Shown piece after piece: positions 55,946-63,816 of a stretch of DNA of 64,000 nucleotides. A program made the translations under genes and the position numbers. The DNA comes from Singulisphaera sp. GP187 (GTDB taxonomy: Bacteria > Planctomycetota > Phycisphaerae > Phycisphaerales > SM1A02), in assembly GCA_945868805.1 (NCBI GenBank), contig CAMBMO010000010.1, forward strand, positions 16,765 to 80,764, written 5' to 3'. The notes under the pieces are model-generated. The model ran no database searches and was not told the DNA's origin. It saw only the letters and a program-made list of their open reading frames with translations. Position 1 is the stretch's first letter. Each line of letters opens with the position of its first letter.

Positions 55946-56160
55946 ATGATCAAGAGAGTGATCGCAGCAAGTAGCCCGTACATGGGGGCCCCTTCACGAT
56001 CCGCAAGCCGCTCAGCAAGACCTTGCGTATTGGCTTGCAAGAACTTCGAAGGAGCGGCTCGACGAGATGGCTCGACTTCGCGAGGAACACGATGGCCCTC
56101 AACAACGACTGGCGCGACTGGCTCGCGTCGCTGAACCAGAACAACGTTGCGTACGCGATC
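55946..56160 (+). pseudogene. Decayed antitoxin-like/nucleotidyltransferase pair
   Basis: This 315-base gap holds no intact gene. One frame reads QDLAYWLARTSKERLDEMARLREEH and continues GPQQRLARLARV, like the short protein encoded before many minimal nucleotidyltransferases, but its start is in another frame (ATG 55946). From ATG 56092 a second frame gives the typical partner N-terminus ALNNDWRDWLASLNQNNVAY, then loses similarity before the expected G-G-x-A motif. The order short-protein then nucleotidyltransferase is that of functional pairs. Confidence 0.6.
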
Positions 56161-56201
56161 GTGAATCCATTCCCATCGTGCGCGGTGTCTGGTTGCAGCG
56201 G

Positions 56202-56207
56202 TACCGT
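56202..56207 (+). promoter_or_regulatory. Putative -10 TACCGT, leaderless-type
   Basis: TACCGT six bases before ATG 56214, inside the remnant. Confidence 0.35.
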
Positions 56208-56213
56208 GCACAC

Positions 56214-57968
56214 ATGGTTGCGCTGAGACTGATTCGACGCGAGTGGTTGTGGATCCTTGCGCTTGTCGCGGTGGTTGGGAGTGCGATGGCGGCGCGCGGC
56301 ATGATCCTATTCCGCACGGCACTCCCCGCCGGTGTCGACGCCGCTTACTACCCGGTTCAGGCGCGTGAACTTCTCGAACTCGGCACTCTCCAATGGAGCG
56401 ACGTTCCACTCATCTTCGCGCTCGACGCCCTTGTCGCGAAGTGTGCCATGATTGTGATGGGATGGGACATCGACACTGCGACGCTCTGGGCATCCAGTAT
56501 GGTCGATGCTTCGGGCGAACCACTCGCGGCGATCGCGATCTTCGCGGCGGTGTGGATGTGGAGCCGCGGATCACGCCGTGCGATCCCAGCGGCGATCGCG
56601 GCATCGTCGCTGGCACTGCTCTCGCCACCGATTTTTCGAATGATCGGTGATTTCGAAAAACAATCGCTCGCGCTTGCGTTCATGTCTGCCACCTGGGTCG
56701 CAGTCTGGTGGGCTCTGCGAGCCACCGGAGCTGTGGGATGTACTTCCCGCCAGCAACTCTGGCAGTGGATCGCCGCGAGCACGCTGCTTGCACTCACTGC
56801 GCTTACGCACGCCGCGACGCTTGCTGCAACGGTCCTCGGAGTGGGATTTATCCTTCTCGCGTGGATGGGGATAGGGGGCGTCGCTCAACTCGGCGTGCGA
56901 AAAGTCGCGCGAGTCAGTGCGATCTTCGCTCTCGCAGCCGCCGCGACGCTTGGCGCGATCTGGTGGATTGCGCCACGGAAAGCGAATGCCATCTTCGAAG
57001 CACCCGCGAAATTGTTCGCGAGTAGCGAGCGTGAAGGGCGCGATCGTCCGCAGTTCAACCGTCCACCAATGGATCTACAGCCACCGAGGGATCTACAGCC
57101 ACCGAGGGATCTACAGCTAGATCCATCGATGGATCGTCCGCGAGATGGTCCGATGCGCGGACTTCCACGAGGCGCCAACGGCGGGCCAGATGGCGGACAG
57201 ATGGGTGGACCAATGGGCGCACCGCCAGGCGAAGGTGCTCTCCCTCCACTCTGGTGGCGAGCCGCACTCGGGATAGGTTGCGCGATCCGATTGTGGAGAG
57301 CGCGGCGCACGACAACGCTCGCAGACAGTGCATTCCCGATCGCGATGATTCTGACTGCGGCAGCTCTCACATTTCCGTGGCTCGCGCGCGAATATCTCTC
57401 AAGGCTCACGCTGATGGCACCGATACCGCTCGCGTTCGCGCTTGCGTATCTGCTCGCCACGAGTACGAAGTCGAGCAAGATTGGCACCGCGGTATCGATG
57501 ATCTGTTCCATCGGAATCACCGTCGCAGTCGTGACTCCGACCACTGCGATGATCAATACTCAAAGCATGGTCATGATCGACGATGCGAGTTACCAGGATC
57601 TGCGCAAATGGCGCGTCGAACTTGGCACGAATCGCCACTCGATCGTCGCCGCGCATCACGGGCTGGAGTTCTGGGCGGGCTTCGCACTGGCGACGCACTC
57701 GACACAGAAAAGTTTCACGCCTGAGCAGTTCGCGAAGTACGACCGGTTCTTCGTGCTGACGCAACGGCGAGGAATGCGCGGCGGCCCGCCTGGCCAAAGG
57801 CGTGACGGACCCGGCGGACTAGGAGGCCCAGGAGGACAAGCAGGAAATGGCAGACGAGGCGAGCCAGACCGGCCACGCGGACCGATGGGTGGCATCGAAA
57901 TTCCTGAGAATGCCCGAATCGTCCGTGAATCCCAACGATTCACTCTCTTCGAAGTTCCGAAGGATTGA
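56214..57968 (+). CDS. Large membrane protein, possibly GT-C glycosyltransferase-like
   Basis: 584 residues from ATG 56214; the open frame upstream belongs to the decayed pair. About ten hydrophobic helices. After the first helix comes PAGVDAAYYPVQARELLELG and SDVPLIFALDALVAK, which recall the first extracellular loop of GT-C type membrane glycosyltransferases with its Asp. Two unusual low-complexity parts interrupt it: residues about 278-343 (DLQPPRD repeats, then Met/Gly/Pro-rich) and about 520-559 (Gly/Arg/Pro-rich). IVAAHHGLEFWAGFAL near the end is also seen in such proteins. Role uncertain. Confidence 0.75.
   Translation: MVALRLIRREWLWILALVAVVGSAMAARGMILFRTALPAGVDAAYYPVQARELLELGTLQWSDVPLIFALDALVAKCAMIVMGWDIDTATLWASSMVDASGEPLAAIAIFAAVWMWSRGSRRAIPAAIAASSLALLSPPIFRMIGDFEKQSLALAFMSATWVAVWWALRATGAVGCTSRQQLWQWIAASTLLALTALTHAATLAATVLGVGFILLAWMGIGGVAQLGVRKVARVSAIFALAAAATLGAIWWIAPRKANAIFEAPAKLFASSEREGRDRPQFNRPPMDLQPPRDLQPPRDLQLDPSMDRPRDGPMRGLPRGANGGPDGGQMGGPMGAPPGEGALPPLWWRAALGIGCAIRLWRARRTTTLADSAFPIAMILTAAALTFPWLAREYLSRLTLMAPIPLAFALAYLLATSTKSSKIGTAVSMICSIGITVAVVTPTTAMINTQSMVMIDDASYQDLRKWRVELGTNRHSIVAAHHGLEFWAGFALATHSTQKSFTPEQFAKYDRFFVLTQRRGMRGGPPGQRRDGPGGLGGPGGQAGNGRRGEPDRPRGPMGGIEIPENARIVRESQRFTLFEVPKD
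57072..57107 (+). repeat. Two tandem 18-base units in the membrane protein gene
   Basis: GATCTACAGCCACCGAGG is present twice in a row, with a partial third copy (GATCTACAGC) after it. It encodes DLQPPR repeats in a polar loop. Confidence 0.85.
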
Positions 57969-58022
57969 ACCTTCATTTCGTCGAGCATGTCCCCAACAGA
58001 CCCGTTCGCCCCAACAATCTGC

Positions 58023-58441
58023 ATGAAGCGTTCCATGAAATCTCGCATAATCCTTGCGCCACTCGCTTGCGCGCTGCTCGGTTTTCAAAGCACCGATTCG
58101 CTTCTTTACCCCATCGTCGATACGAACCAGACGCTTTGCTACGGCACGGGTGGAGGCACGAGAGGCACACCGAGCGCGGGCGATCCGATGTCTGCGCAAG
58201 ATGCGACGTATCGCGGCAACGCGCCTTCGTACGGGGCGAACCACGATGACTGGCGACTTCCGACAATCAAAGAACTCTATTCACTGATCGACTTTTCTGG
58301 TGAGCAACAATGGGTGGAAACCCAACGGTCTTTGGCGTGAACTTTGCCGACGGTCGCATCAAGGGATATCCACGCGGGCGCGGACCGCAAGGGGACGATG
58401 TGCGCATTCTTAACTACGTTCGACTGGTGCGTGACGCTTGA
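58023..58441 (+). pseudogene. Secreted DUF1566 (Lcl_C) protein remnant
   Basis: From ATG 58023: a signal peptide (IILAPLACALLGFQS), then VDTNQTLCYG, GDPMSAQDATYRGNAPSYGA and DWRLPTIKELYSLIDFSG, the core of Lcl_C/DUF1566 proteins. The frame then stops at 58338-58340. In another frame PTVFGVNFADGRIKGYPRG and ILNYVRLVRDA, the normal C-terminal end, follow to 58441. The middle of the domain, usually 40 or more residues, is missing at about 58290-58310, so a deletion with a frame change inactivated it. Its 3' end overlaps the convergent hydroxylase gene by 32 bases. Confidence 0.78.
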
Positions 58442-59108
58442 AGGGCTGAATCATCTGCCCCCAGAGGCTCGCGGGCATCGGTTCGTGAATTCCGAAGTCT
58501 TCAGGAATGCGCTCCTTCGGCATGTAATAGGTTCCGAAGATCAAATCCCACACTGGAAGTAGCCCCGCGAAATTTTTATTTGCCGCATCAGCCTCTTTGG
58601 AGTGATGCCAGCGGTGAAAGACCGGCGACGCAACGACGCCGCGCAGTGGACCGTAGTTCCAAGTCAGGTCCGCGTGAAGGACGAATGCATACAGCGTGAG
58701 CACCGGCGCGGTGCTCGCCGTCACCCACGGATTGAACCCCAAGAAGAGGAGCGGGATCACTTGAATCATCCGTCCAACCAGTTCGTTCACGGGATGCACG
58801 CGCACCGACGCCAACCAGTCAAGGTCTTGACTCGAATGATGCACCGCGTGGAATGGCCAGAGTCGACCTCGATGAAACATACGGTGCTGCCAGTAACCGA
58901 GAAAATCTGCGAGTGCGTAGATCTCGATCGCCTGTAACCAGAGTGGTTGCTGCGCGAGCGGTCCAAATCCTTCGTACTCCCTCATCTGAAGCGACTCGAC
59001 GCTTGCGAGACCCAGCGCAATAAGAACGATCGCCGGAAGCACAATTGCCAATCGAACCAGCGGTTTCGTGACGAGCACGATCAGAAAGAAATAGGAAACA
59101 TCCGTCAT
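58410..59108 (-). CDS. Sterol desaturase/fatty acid hydroxylase family protein
   Basis: 232 residues from ATG 59108, preceded by AAGG five bases before; ATG 59183 (257 residues) is a fair alternative because family members often have 20-30 residues before the first helix. The di-iron histidine clusters are visible: HRMFH, HAVHH and HRWHH, with HADLTWNYGPL and several membrane helices. Such enzymes hydroxylate or desaturate lipids; substrate unknown. Shares its 3' end with the Lcl_C remnant on the other strand. Confidence 0.88.
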   Translation of the reverse strand: MTDVSYFFLIVLVTKPLVRLAIVLPAIVLIALGLASVESLQMREYEGFGPLAQQPLWLQAIEIYALADFLGYWQHRMFHRGRLWPFHAVHHSSQDLDWLASVRVHPVNELVGRMIQVIPLLFLGFNPWVTASTAPVLTLYAFVLHADLTWNYGPLRGVVASPVFHRWHHSKEADAANKNFAGLLPVWDLIFGTYYMPKERIPEDFGIHEPMPASLWGQMIQPFKRHAPVERS

Positions 59109-59125
59109 CCACGCCTTGCGCAAGA

Positions 59126-59305
59126 GTGTGCGTGGTCGCTCTCGTCTGGGCAGTCGGCGGCGTGTACTGGTTGCTTGGGCCATTCGCGCTGCTTGGCATG
59201 AGTCGCAAGGCACGCCGAGAACTTCGAAAAGCGTTCTGTCCCGTGTGTGGTCAGGCACGTGGGCCAACGCCAAGCGCGACGTGCTCGGAGTGCGGGAACA
59301 GATGA
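59126..59305 (+). CDS. Small membrane protein with zinc ribbon
   Basis: 59 residues from GTG 59126. A single hydrophobic segment (VVALVWAVGGVYWLLGPFALL) is followed by a basic stretch (SRKARRELRKAF) and a four-Cys zinc ribbon CPVCGQARGPTPSATCSECG. The ribbon, with its CPxCG...TPxxxCxECG spacing, is of a kind common in planctomycete membrane proteins, which is the reason to believe this short frame. Start is uncertain; it is divergent from, and very close to, the hydroxylase gene. Function unknown. Confidence 0.55.
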   Translation: MCVVALVWAVGGVYWLLGPFALLGMSRKARRELRKAFCPVCGQARGPTPSATCSECGNR

Positions 59306-59351
59306 GTGCGACTTTTGCAGCGCTCGTTGCCGCCCTCGCGAATCGCAAGCG

Positions 59352-59831
59352 CTAGCAATCACCCCACGCGCTCAACATCACGGAGAGATCCGCCGCGTCG
59401 ACTTGCACAAGTGTCACCCCTTGTGGAACTCCGGGGCGCACTGGAACAACTCGGTGCTGGGGCACGATCACATGCGTGACCATCGGATGGAAAAACTGCG
59501 GGGTAGCTGGTGTAGGTTGGGACAAAAATGGCGCACCCGCAGACGGTGCGACCGACTGCGAATGCGCGAATCCGGCGAGAAGTGTCGCCGCGAGCATCGC
59601 GACGCAAACTGTCAGGCGACATCGAAATGCGCCGCTGGATTCCCGAAGGACATTCCAGCCTGGGACCTCGGACGAGCTCGCATGAGAACGAGAATGAGAC
59701 TGTGTGAGGCAATTCCCGAAGAGCGAGCCGAGGCGTATCCAGTTGACGGTCCGCGGAGCGACCGGTTCCAACGGAAAGAACGCACAAAGGCTGTGGATAT
59801 TGCAGGAAAGGCGAGTGGTGTTGATTTTCAT
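59352..59831 (-). CDS. Secreted protein with C-terminal dockerin-like tag
   Basis: 159 residues if it starts at ATG 59831, which has TATGTT nine bases upstream. The first ~75 residues look unlike a signal; an internal ATG at 59597 would give an 81-residue protein beginning with an ideal signal peptide (MLAATLLAGFAHSQS). After a Pro/Val-rich part (HVIVPQHRVVPVRPGVP) it ends in VDAADLSVMLSAWGDC, half of the dockerin-like tag seen doubled in the subtilase next door. No enzymatic domain. Divergent from the subtilase. Confidence 0.6.
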   Translation of the reverse strand: MKINTTRLSCNIHSLCAFFPLEPVAPRTVNWIRLGSLFGNCLTQSHSRSHASSSEVPGWNVLRESSGAFRCRLTVCVAMLAATLLAGFAHSQSVAPSAGAPFLSQPTPATPQFFHPMVTHVIVPQHRVVPVRPGVPQGVTLVQVDAADLSVMLSAWGDC

Positions 59832-59840
59832 GGCATTGGA

Positions 59841-59846
59841 AACATA
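59841..59846 (-). promoter_or_regulatory. Putative -10 TATGTT
   Basis: TATGTT on the minus strand, nine bases before ATG 59831. Confidence 0.35.
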
Positions 59847-59962
59847 CGACCGCTTCCCTCACAAATCGATCACGCCTTTGTAACGAGCGATTCGGTCAGA
59901 TTCGGGGGGAGCCACACTCGCAAAAAGGCAAATCACCGAGTTGTGCGAACCGAGAGTCGGTG

Positions 59963-59968
59963 TAGGTT
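59963..59968 (+). promoter_or_regulatory. Putative -10 TAGGTT, leaderless-type
   Basis: TAGGTT six bases before ATG 59975. A TTGTGC sixteen bases further upstream could be a weak -35. Confidence 0.45.
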
Positions 59969-59974
59969 GTGTGG

Positions 59975-61543
59975 ATGCTCTCCCTCGCACTTGTCGCCAT
60001 CGCGATTGCGGGACCCTTCCAACAAGCTCAATTCGCCCCAACTCGTGCCATGTGGGTCGAACTGACAGAGAAGTCGATCCCGAAACATGGAGTCAAGGTC
60101 TCGGATACCCCGCTGACTCCGCGCGCGATCGCTCGTCGAATTTCGCATCGAACTTCTCCCGGAATCGTCGACTCGCGCGACTTGCCGGTCTCGAACGACC
60201 GTTTGAACGCCGTCGCTTCGATCGGTGCCGACATCCGAACCGAGAGTCGATGGCTCAACGCGATTTCGGTCAACGCGACCGACGAAGAGATTCGTGCGAT
60301 TGCGGCGTTGCCGTTCGTGCAGTCGATCACGCCACTCCATCGTTCGCAACCGGCTTGCGCGATCGAAGAGCGACCGCTCGAAGTTGATGGTGGTGTTGCA
60401 TCGCTCGACTACGGAGTGATGACAGATCAGCTTCTGGAAATCGATGTTCCATCCATGCACTTGCGTGGCGTGCACGGCGAAGGAATGATCATTGGAATTC
60501 TCGATACTGGTTTTCACCGAATTCACGAGGCGTTTCATTCGACCGATCACCCGCTCGATGTGATCGCTGAATGGGATTTTGTCTCCAACGACGGAAATAC
60601 CGGTATCGAAACGGGCGACGATCCCAATCAACACAAGCATGGAACTTGGATTCTCGGCACGATCGCCGCGTACATGCCCGGGAGCGCAATCGGTGCCGCG
60701 TTCGAAGCGAAATTCATTCTCGCCAAGACGGAGGTCTATGCGACCGAAACAGTCATTGAGGAAGACTATTACGTCGCGGGATTGGAATTCATCGAGGCGA
60801 ATGGCGCAGATCTTGCCACGAGTTCGCTGGGATACATCGACTGGTACACCCCTGAAATGCTCGACGGATTGACCGCGATTACAACACGTGGCGTCAATAT
60901 TGCAACCGAAAATGGTCTCGTGTGCCTCACCGCCGCCGGGAATGCCGGCAACGACGCGGATCTCCTGACTCACACGATCATTGCGCCCGCCGACGCATTC
61001 GATGTGATCAGTTGTGGAGCGGCCTACGCCGATGGTTCGATCGCCGGATTCTCATCTGATGGACCAACCGCGGACGGTCGGCTCAAGCCGGAACTTCTCG
61101 CGCGTGGCGTCGCCGTGGCGAGCGTGCATTCAACGAATGCAACGGGATTCAGCGCCGTGAGTGGAACGAGCCTTTCGACTCCGCTCATCGCGGGGGCGAC
61201 GGCGCTTCTGATGCAAGCTCGCGACGATCTCGGTGTCGCCGGGATTCGGAGCGCATTTTTCTCCACCGCGTCGGACTTTGTCGCCAACGGGCAGGCGGAT
61301 CCTCTCTCAGTGCGCGGATATGGAGTGATCTCCACGATCGCGGCTGCGAAGACTGGCCGCGCCATCGCGGATATCAACTTCGACGGATTGGTCGATGCGG
61401 CGGATCTCGCGGCTGTTCTCTCGGCTTGGGGATTGTGTACCGATCCAGATCCTGCGACAGGCGCGTGCGCCGCCGATTTCGACGGCAATGGAACAATCGA
61501 TGGGCCAGAGCTTGCGCTGGTCCTGAGTTCGTGGACTGGATGA
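59975..61543 (+). CDS. Secreted S8 subtilisin-like protease with dockerin-like repeats
   Basis: 522 residues from ATG 59975 (a GTG two codons earlier is open). Signal peptide LSLALVAIAIAGPFQQAQF, an inhibitor-like pro-region, then the catalytic domain. Triad, numbered from the earlier GTG: D179 (GILDTGF), H224 (HKHGTW) and S401 (SGTSLSTP), with N325 (AAGNAGN) as oxyanion hole. Two dockerin-like calcium repeats end the protein: DINFDGLVDAADLAAVLSAW and DFDGNGTIDGPELALVLSSW. Such tags at the extreme C-terminus are common on exported proteins of Phycisphaerae-like genomes and may mediate sorting or attachment. Confidence 0.93.
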   Translation: MLSLALVAIAIAGPFQQAQFAPTRAMWVELTEKSIPKHGVKVSDTPLTPRAIARRISHRTSPGIVDSRDLPVSNDRLNAVASIGADIRTESRWLNAISVNATDEEIRAIAALPFVQSITPLHRSQPACAIEERPLEVDGGVASLDYGVMTDQLLEIDVPSMHLRGVHGEGMIIGILDTGFHRIHEAFHSTDHPLDVIAEWDFVSNDGNTGIETGDDPNQHKHGTWILGTIAAYMPGSAIGAAFEAKFILAKTEVYATETVIEEDYYVAGLEFIEANGADLATSSLGYIDWYTPEMLDGLTAITTRGVNIATENGLVCLTAAGNAGNDADLLTHTIIAPADAFDVISCGAAYADGSIAGFSSDGPTADGRLKPELLARGVAVASVHSTNATGFSAVSGTSLSTPLIAGATALLMQARDDLGVAGIRSAFFSTASDFVANGQADPLSVRGYGVISTIAAAKTGRAIADINFDGLVDAADLAAVLSAWGLCTDPDPATGACAADFDGNGTIDGPELALVLSSWTG

Positions 61544-61552
61544 GCCCTCCGC

Positions 61553-61558
61553 TAAGAT
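61553..61558 (+). promoter_or_regulatory. Putative -10 TAAGAT, leaderless-type
   Basis: TAAGAT six bases before ATG 61565 and three before ATG 61562; the six-base spacing of other genes favours 61565. Confidence 0.42.
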
Positions 61559-61564
61559 GAGATG

Positions 61565-62191
61565 ATGTCGACCATCGAGACCTTGTTCGCCAACAACCGC
61601 GTGTGGGCGATTCGCATGGAGCATGAACGCCCCGGGTTCTTCCAATCGCTGGCTTCTCAACAGACGCCGAAGTACCTCTGGATCGGTTGCGCAGATAGTC
61701 GAGTCCCCGCGAACGAAATCATCGGGCTTCCGCCTGGCGAGGTATTCGTGCATCGAAATGTGGCGAATCTTGTTGTCCATAGCGATCTCAACTGTCTCGC
61801 CGTGATCGACTTCGCCGTCAATGTTCTAGGAATTCGAGAAATCATCGTCTGCGGACACTACGGCTGTGGCGGAATCTCTGCGGCACTCGCACCCAACGAA
61901 GGTCGTCTCGTGGACCACTGGATTCGTCATGTTCGCGACATTGCGAAGTTTTACCGCGATGAAATCGAGCGTGAGCCGACCGCGGTCGCGCAGGCAAGGC
62001 GCTTGTGCGAACTGAATGTCGCGGTGCAGGTAGTGCATGTGCGCGAGTCGCCGATCTTGCTCGCCGCGAACGCACAGGGCGTACAAGTGCACGGCTGGAT
62101 CTACGACGTCGCGGATGGGCTGATTCGAGACCTCACGAAATCGGTCGACGCCGTGCGCGCGCTCGAACCATCGTGCCGCTTGCCTTCTTGA
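61565..62191 (+). CDS. Beta-class carbonic anhydrase
   Basis: 208 residues. Interconverts CO2 and bicarbonate. Zinc ligands, counted from ATG 61562, are C43 (IGCADSR, with the D45-R47 dyad), H99 and C102 (CGHYGCGG). HRNVANLV and ELNVAVQVVHV complete the plant-type beta fold. Bicarbonate is needed by CarA/CarB and carboxylases. The 3' end overlaps the convergent Cdd1-like gene by 59 bases. Confidence 0.94.
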   Translation: MSTIETLFANNRVWAIRMEHERPGFFQSLASQQTPKYLWIGCADSRVPANEIIGLPPGEVFVHRNVANLVVHSDLNCLAVIDFAVNVLGIREIIVCGHYGCGGISAALAPNEGRLVDHWIRHVRDIAKFYRDEIEREPTAVAQARRLCELNVAVQVVHVRESPILLAANAQGVQVHGWIYDVADGLIRDLTKSVDAVRALEPSCRLPS

Positions 62192-62459
62192 TACTGGCCA
62201 TTTTCTTCTGACGCTCTGGAGTGAAGTCCCACCACGGACAAGGTTTTTCTCCGCGTGCCTGCGAGATCGCCGACATGAACACATCGATACAGCAGGGATC
62301 GTGTCGCTGATTCGTCCGCGTACAGAGATCCTCCCACAATTCAAATGCCTCGCGCTCGACGAGTTGATCGACACGCGAAATCCCGAGCACCTTGAGGTCC
62401 TTCATCGTCGCTGGTCCAACATTCTCCATCTCGGCGAGAGTCTTCGGTGGCGTACCCAT
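62133..62459 (-). CDS. Cdd1-like helix-hairpin-helix protein
   Basis: 108 residues from ATG 62459. The HhH-like ENVGPATMKDLKVLGISRVD, then LYE-type helix (FELWEDLCTRTNQRHDPCC) and DVFMSAISQARGEKPCPWW match the Cdd1/pathogenicity-locus family (PF11731), small proteins of unknown role, possibly DNA-binding. The C-terminus is strongly basic (RARARRRPIS). TACGCT lies six bases before the ATG. Convergent overlap with carbonic anhydrase. Confidence 0.85.
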   Translation of the reverse strand: MGTPPKTLAEMENVGPATMKDLKVLGISRVDQLVEREAFELWEDLCTRTNQRHDPCCIDVFMSAISQARGEKPCPWWDFTPERQKKMASIKKASGTMVRARARRRPIS

Positions 62460-62465
62460 GACCCG

Positions 62466-62471
62466 AGCGTA
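62466..62471 (-). promoter_or_regulatory. Putative -10 TACGCT, leaderless-type
   Basis: TACGCT on the minus strand, six bases before ATG 62459. Confidence 0.45.
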
Positions 62472-62513
62472 CCGACCACACTCGCAGAAATCCAAGCGTG
62501 GCACGATGCGTGG

Positions 62514-62519
62514 TAATGT
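62514..62519 (+). promoter_or_regulatory. Putative -10 TAATGT, leaderless-type
   Basis: TAATGT seven bases before ATG 62527. Confidence 0.42.
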
Positions 62520-62526
62520 TCGATCG

Positions 62527-63816
62527 ATGTCCACTTCCCTCTGGCGCACGACCACGATTTCTGCGCTCGGCGGAGTCTTCGAGTTCTATGACTTCGTGAT
62601 TTTCGCGGTTTTCGCACCGCAGATTGGCGCCGCGTTCTTTCCAGAGAGTGCTGGCGAAACAGGCGCGACGCTTAAAGCGTTTGCGGTCTTCGCAGTCGGG
62701 TACTTCGCGCGGCCAGTCGGCGGAATTCTGTGGGCACATGTCGCGGACCGCAGAGGTCGCGCCTATGTCTTCTCTCACACGGTGCTCGGCATGGCGGTGA
62801 CGACACTGATGATCGGATTGTTGCCAGGGCACGCGACTCTCGGGATCGCCGCACCAATTCTGCTGGTGGTCTTTCGCCTGATGCAGGGGATGGCGCTCGG
62901 CGGAGAAATCCCTGCGTCGCTCTGCTGGCTAAGTGAACATGCGGGACTTCGACGCACGGGGCTCGTCACGGCGATTCTGCTCGCTGGAGTCAATTCGGGG
63001 ATGCTGATGGGACAGGGTGTCTCGCTCTTGATCGATACGGTTTTCGGAAGTCAGCAGGTACTCGAGTGGGCATGGCGCCTTGCGTTTGTGTTCGGGAGTT
63101 GCATCGGAGTCTTTGCGTACGTGATTCGGCGACATGTCGGAGAGACGCCAGCGTTCACAGAGCTGAAGGAACGCGGTGAGGTTGAGCGCCTCCCACTTCG
63201 AACACTCGTTCGCGATTCGCCACGCGCGCTCATCGCGGGATTCCTCATGTGCTCGGTCCATGCGTGGATCGTCGCAGCGCTCTATCTCGCCCTGCCGACG
63301 TTTCTCGTGCAGTTCTGCACGATGACCAAGCCACACGCCGACGGGATAGCCCTCACATCTGCCGGTTGTGGATCGGTGATTTATATCGCGAGTGGATGGC
63401 TCGCAGATCGATTCGGGGCGCGCAAGCTGTGCGTGCTCGCGCTCCTGTCTGTCGCGGCCGCGGCATTCCCCGCATACGGCATGGCGAGTGCAAACGGATC
63501 GGTTCCACTCATCGCTCTCGGCGCTCTCGCTGGCGCATTCATCGGCGGATACTTGGGGTTGCTCCCCAGACTCTTCGCGCCCGAAGTGCGCGTGTCAGGA
63601 CTCGCGGTCGCATATGACGGCGCCGCTGCGGTCGTCGGTGGAACCGGTCCATTCGTCATGCTCTTCGCGGCGGAACGCTGGGGCGCTCCGGGAGTCGCGG
63701 CACTGCTTGTGTTCTTTTCTGCGTGCGGAGTTGCAGGAGTGTTGCTCGCACCGCGAGACAAGTCCCGTGACGACACTCAAGAAGTCGCCACGCGCCCAAG
63801 TATCCTGCCTTCATGA
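62527..63816 (+). CDS. MFS transporter, metabolite:H+ symporter type
   Basis: 429 residues with twelve predicted helices; the frame is open 45 codons further up but into the divergent Cdd1-like gene. GGVFEFYDFVIFAVFAPQIG and YFARPVGGILWAHVADRRGR are the MHS (ProP/KgtP-like) signatures, and LMQGMALGGEIPASL is the fifth-helix block. Likely imports organic acids or osmolytes with protons; substrate unknown. Its stop overlaps the start of a 45-residue gene (ATGA). Confidence 0.92.
   Translation: MSTSLWRTTTISALGGVFEFYDFVIFAVFAPQIGAAFFPESAGETGATLKAFAVFAVGYFARPVGGILWAHVADRRGRAYVFSHTVLGMAVTTLMIGLLPGHATLGIAAPILLVVFRLMQGMALGGEIPASLCWLSEHAGLRRTGLVTAILLAGVNSGMLMGQGVSLLIDTVFGSQQVLEWAWRLAFVFGSCIGVFAYVIRRHVGETPAFTELKERGEVERLPLRTLVRDSPRALIAGFLMCSVHAWIVAALYLALPTFLVQFCTMTKPHADGIALTSAGCGSVIYIASGWLADRFGARKLCVLALLSVAAAAFPAYGMASANGSVPLIALGALAGAFIGGYLGLLPRLFAPEVRVSGLAVAYDGAAAVVGGTGPFVMLFAAERWGAPGVAALLVFFSACGVAGVLLAPRDKSRDDTQEVATRPSILPS

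Noticed and set aside
55651..56409. 252-codon minus-strand frame over the decayed pair
   Set aside because: Arg/Pro/Ser-rich composition typical of a shadow frame, and it overlaps the DUF255 and membrane protein genes.
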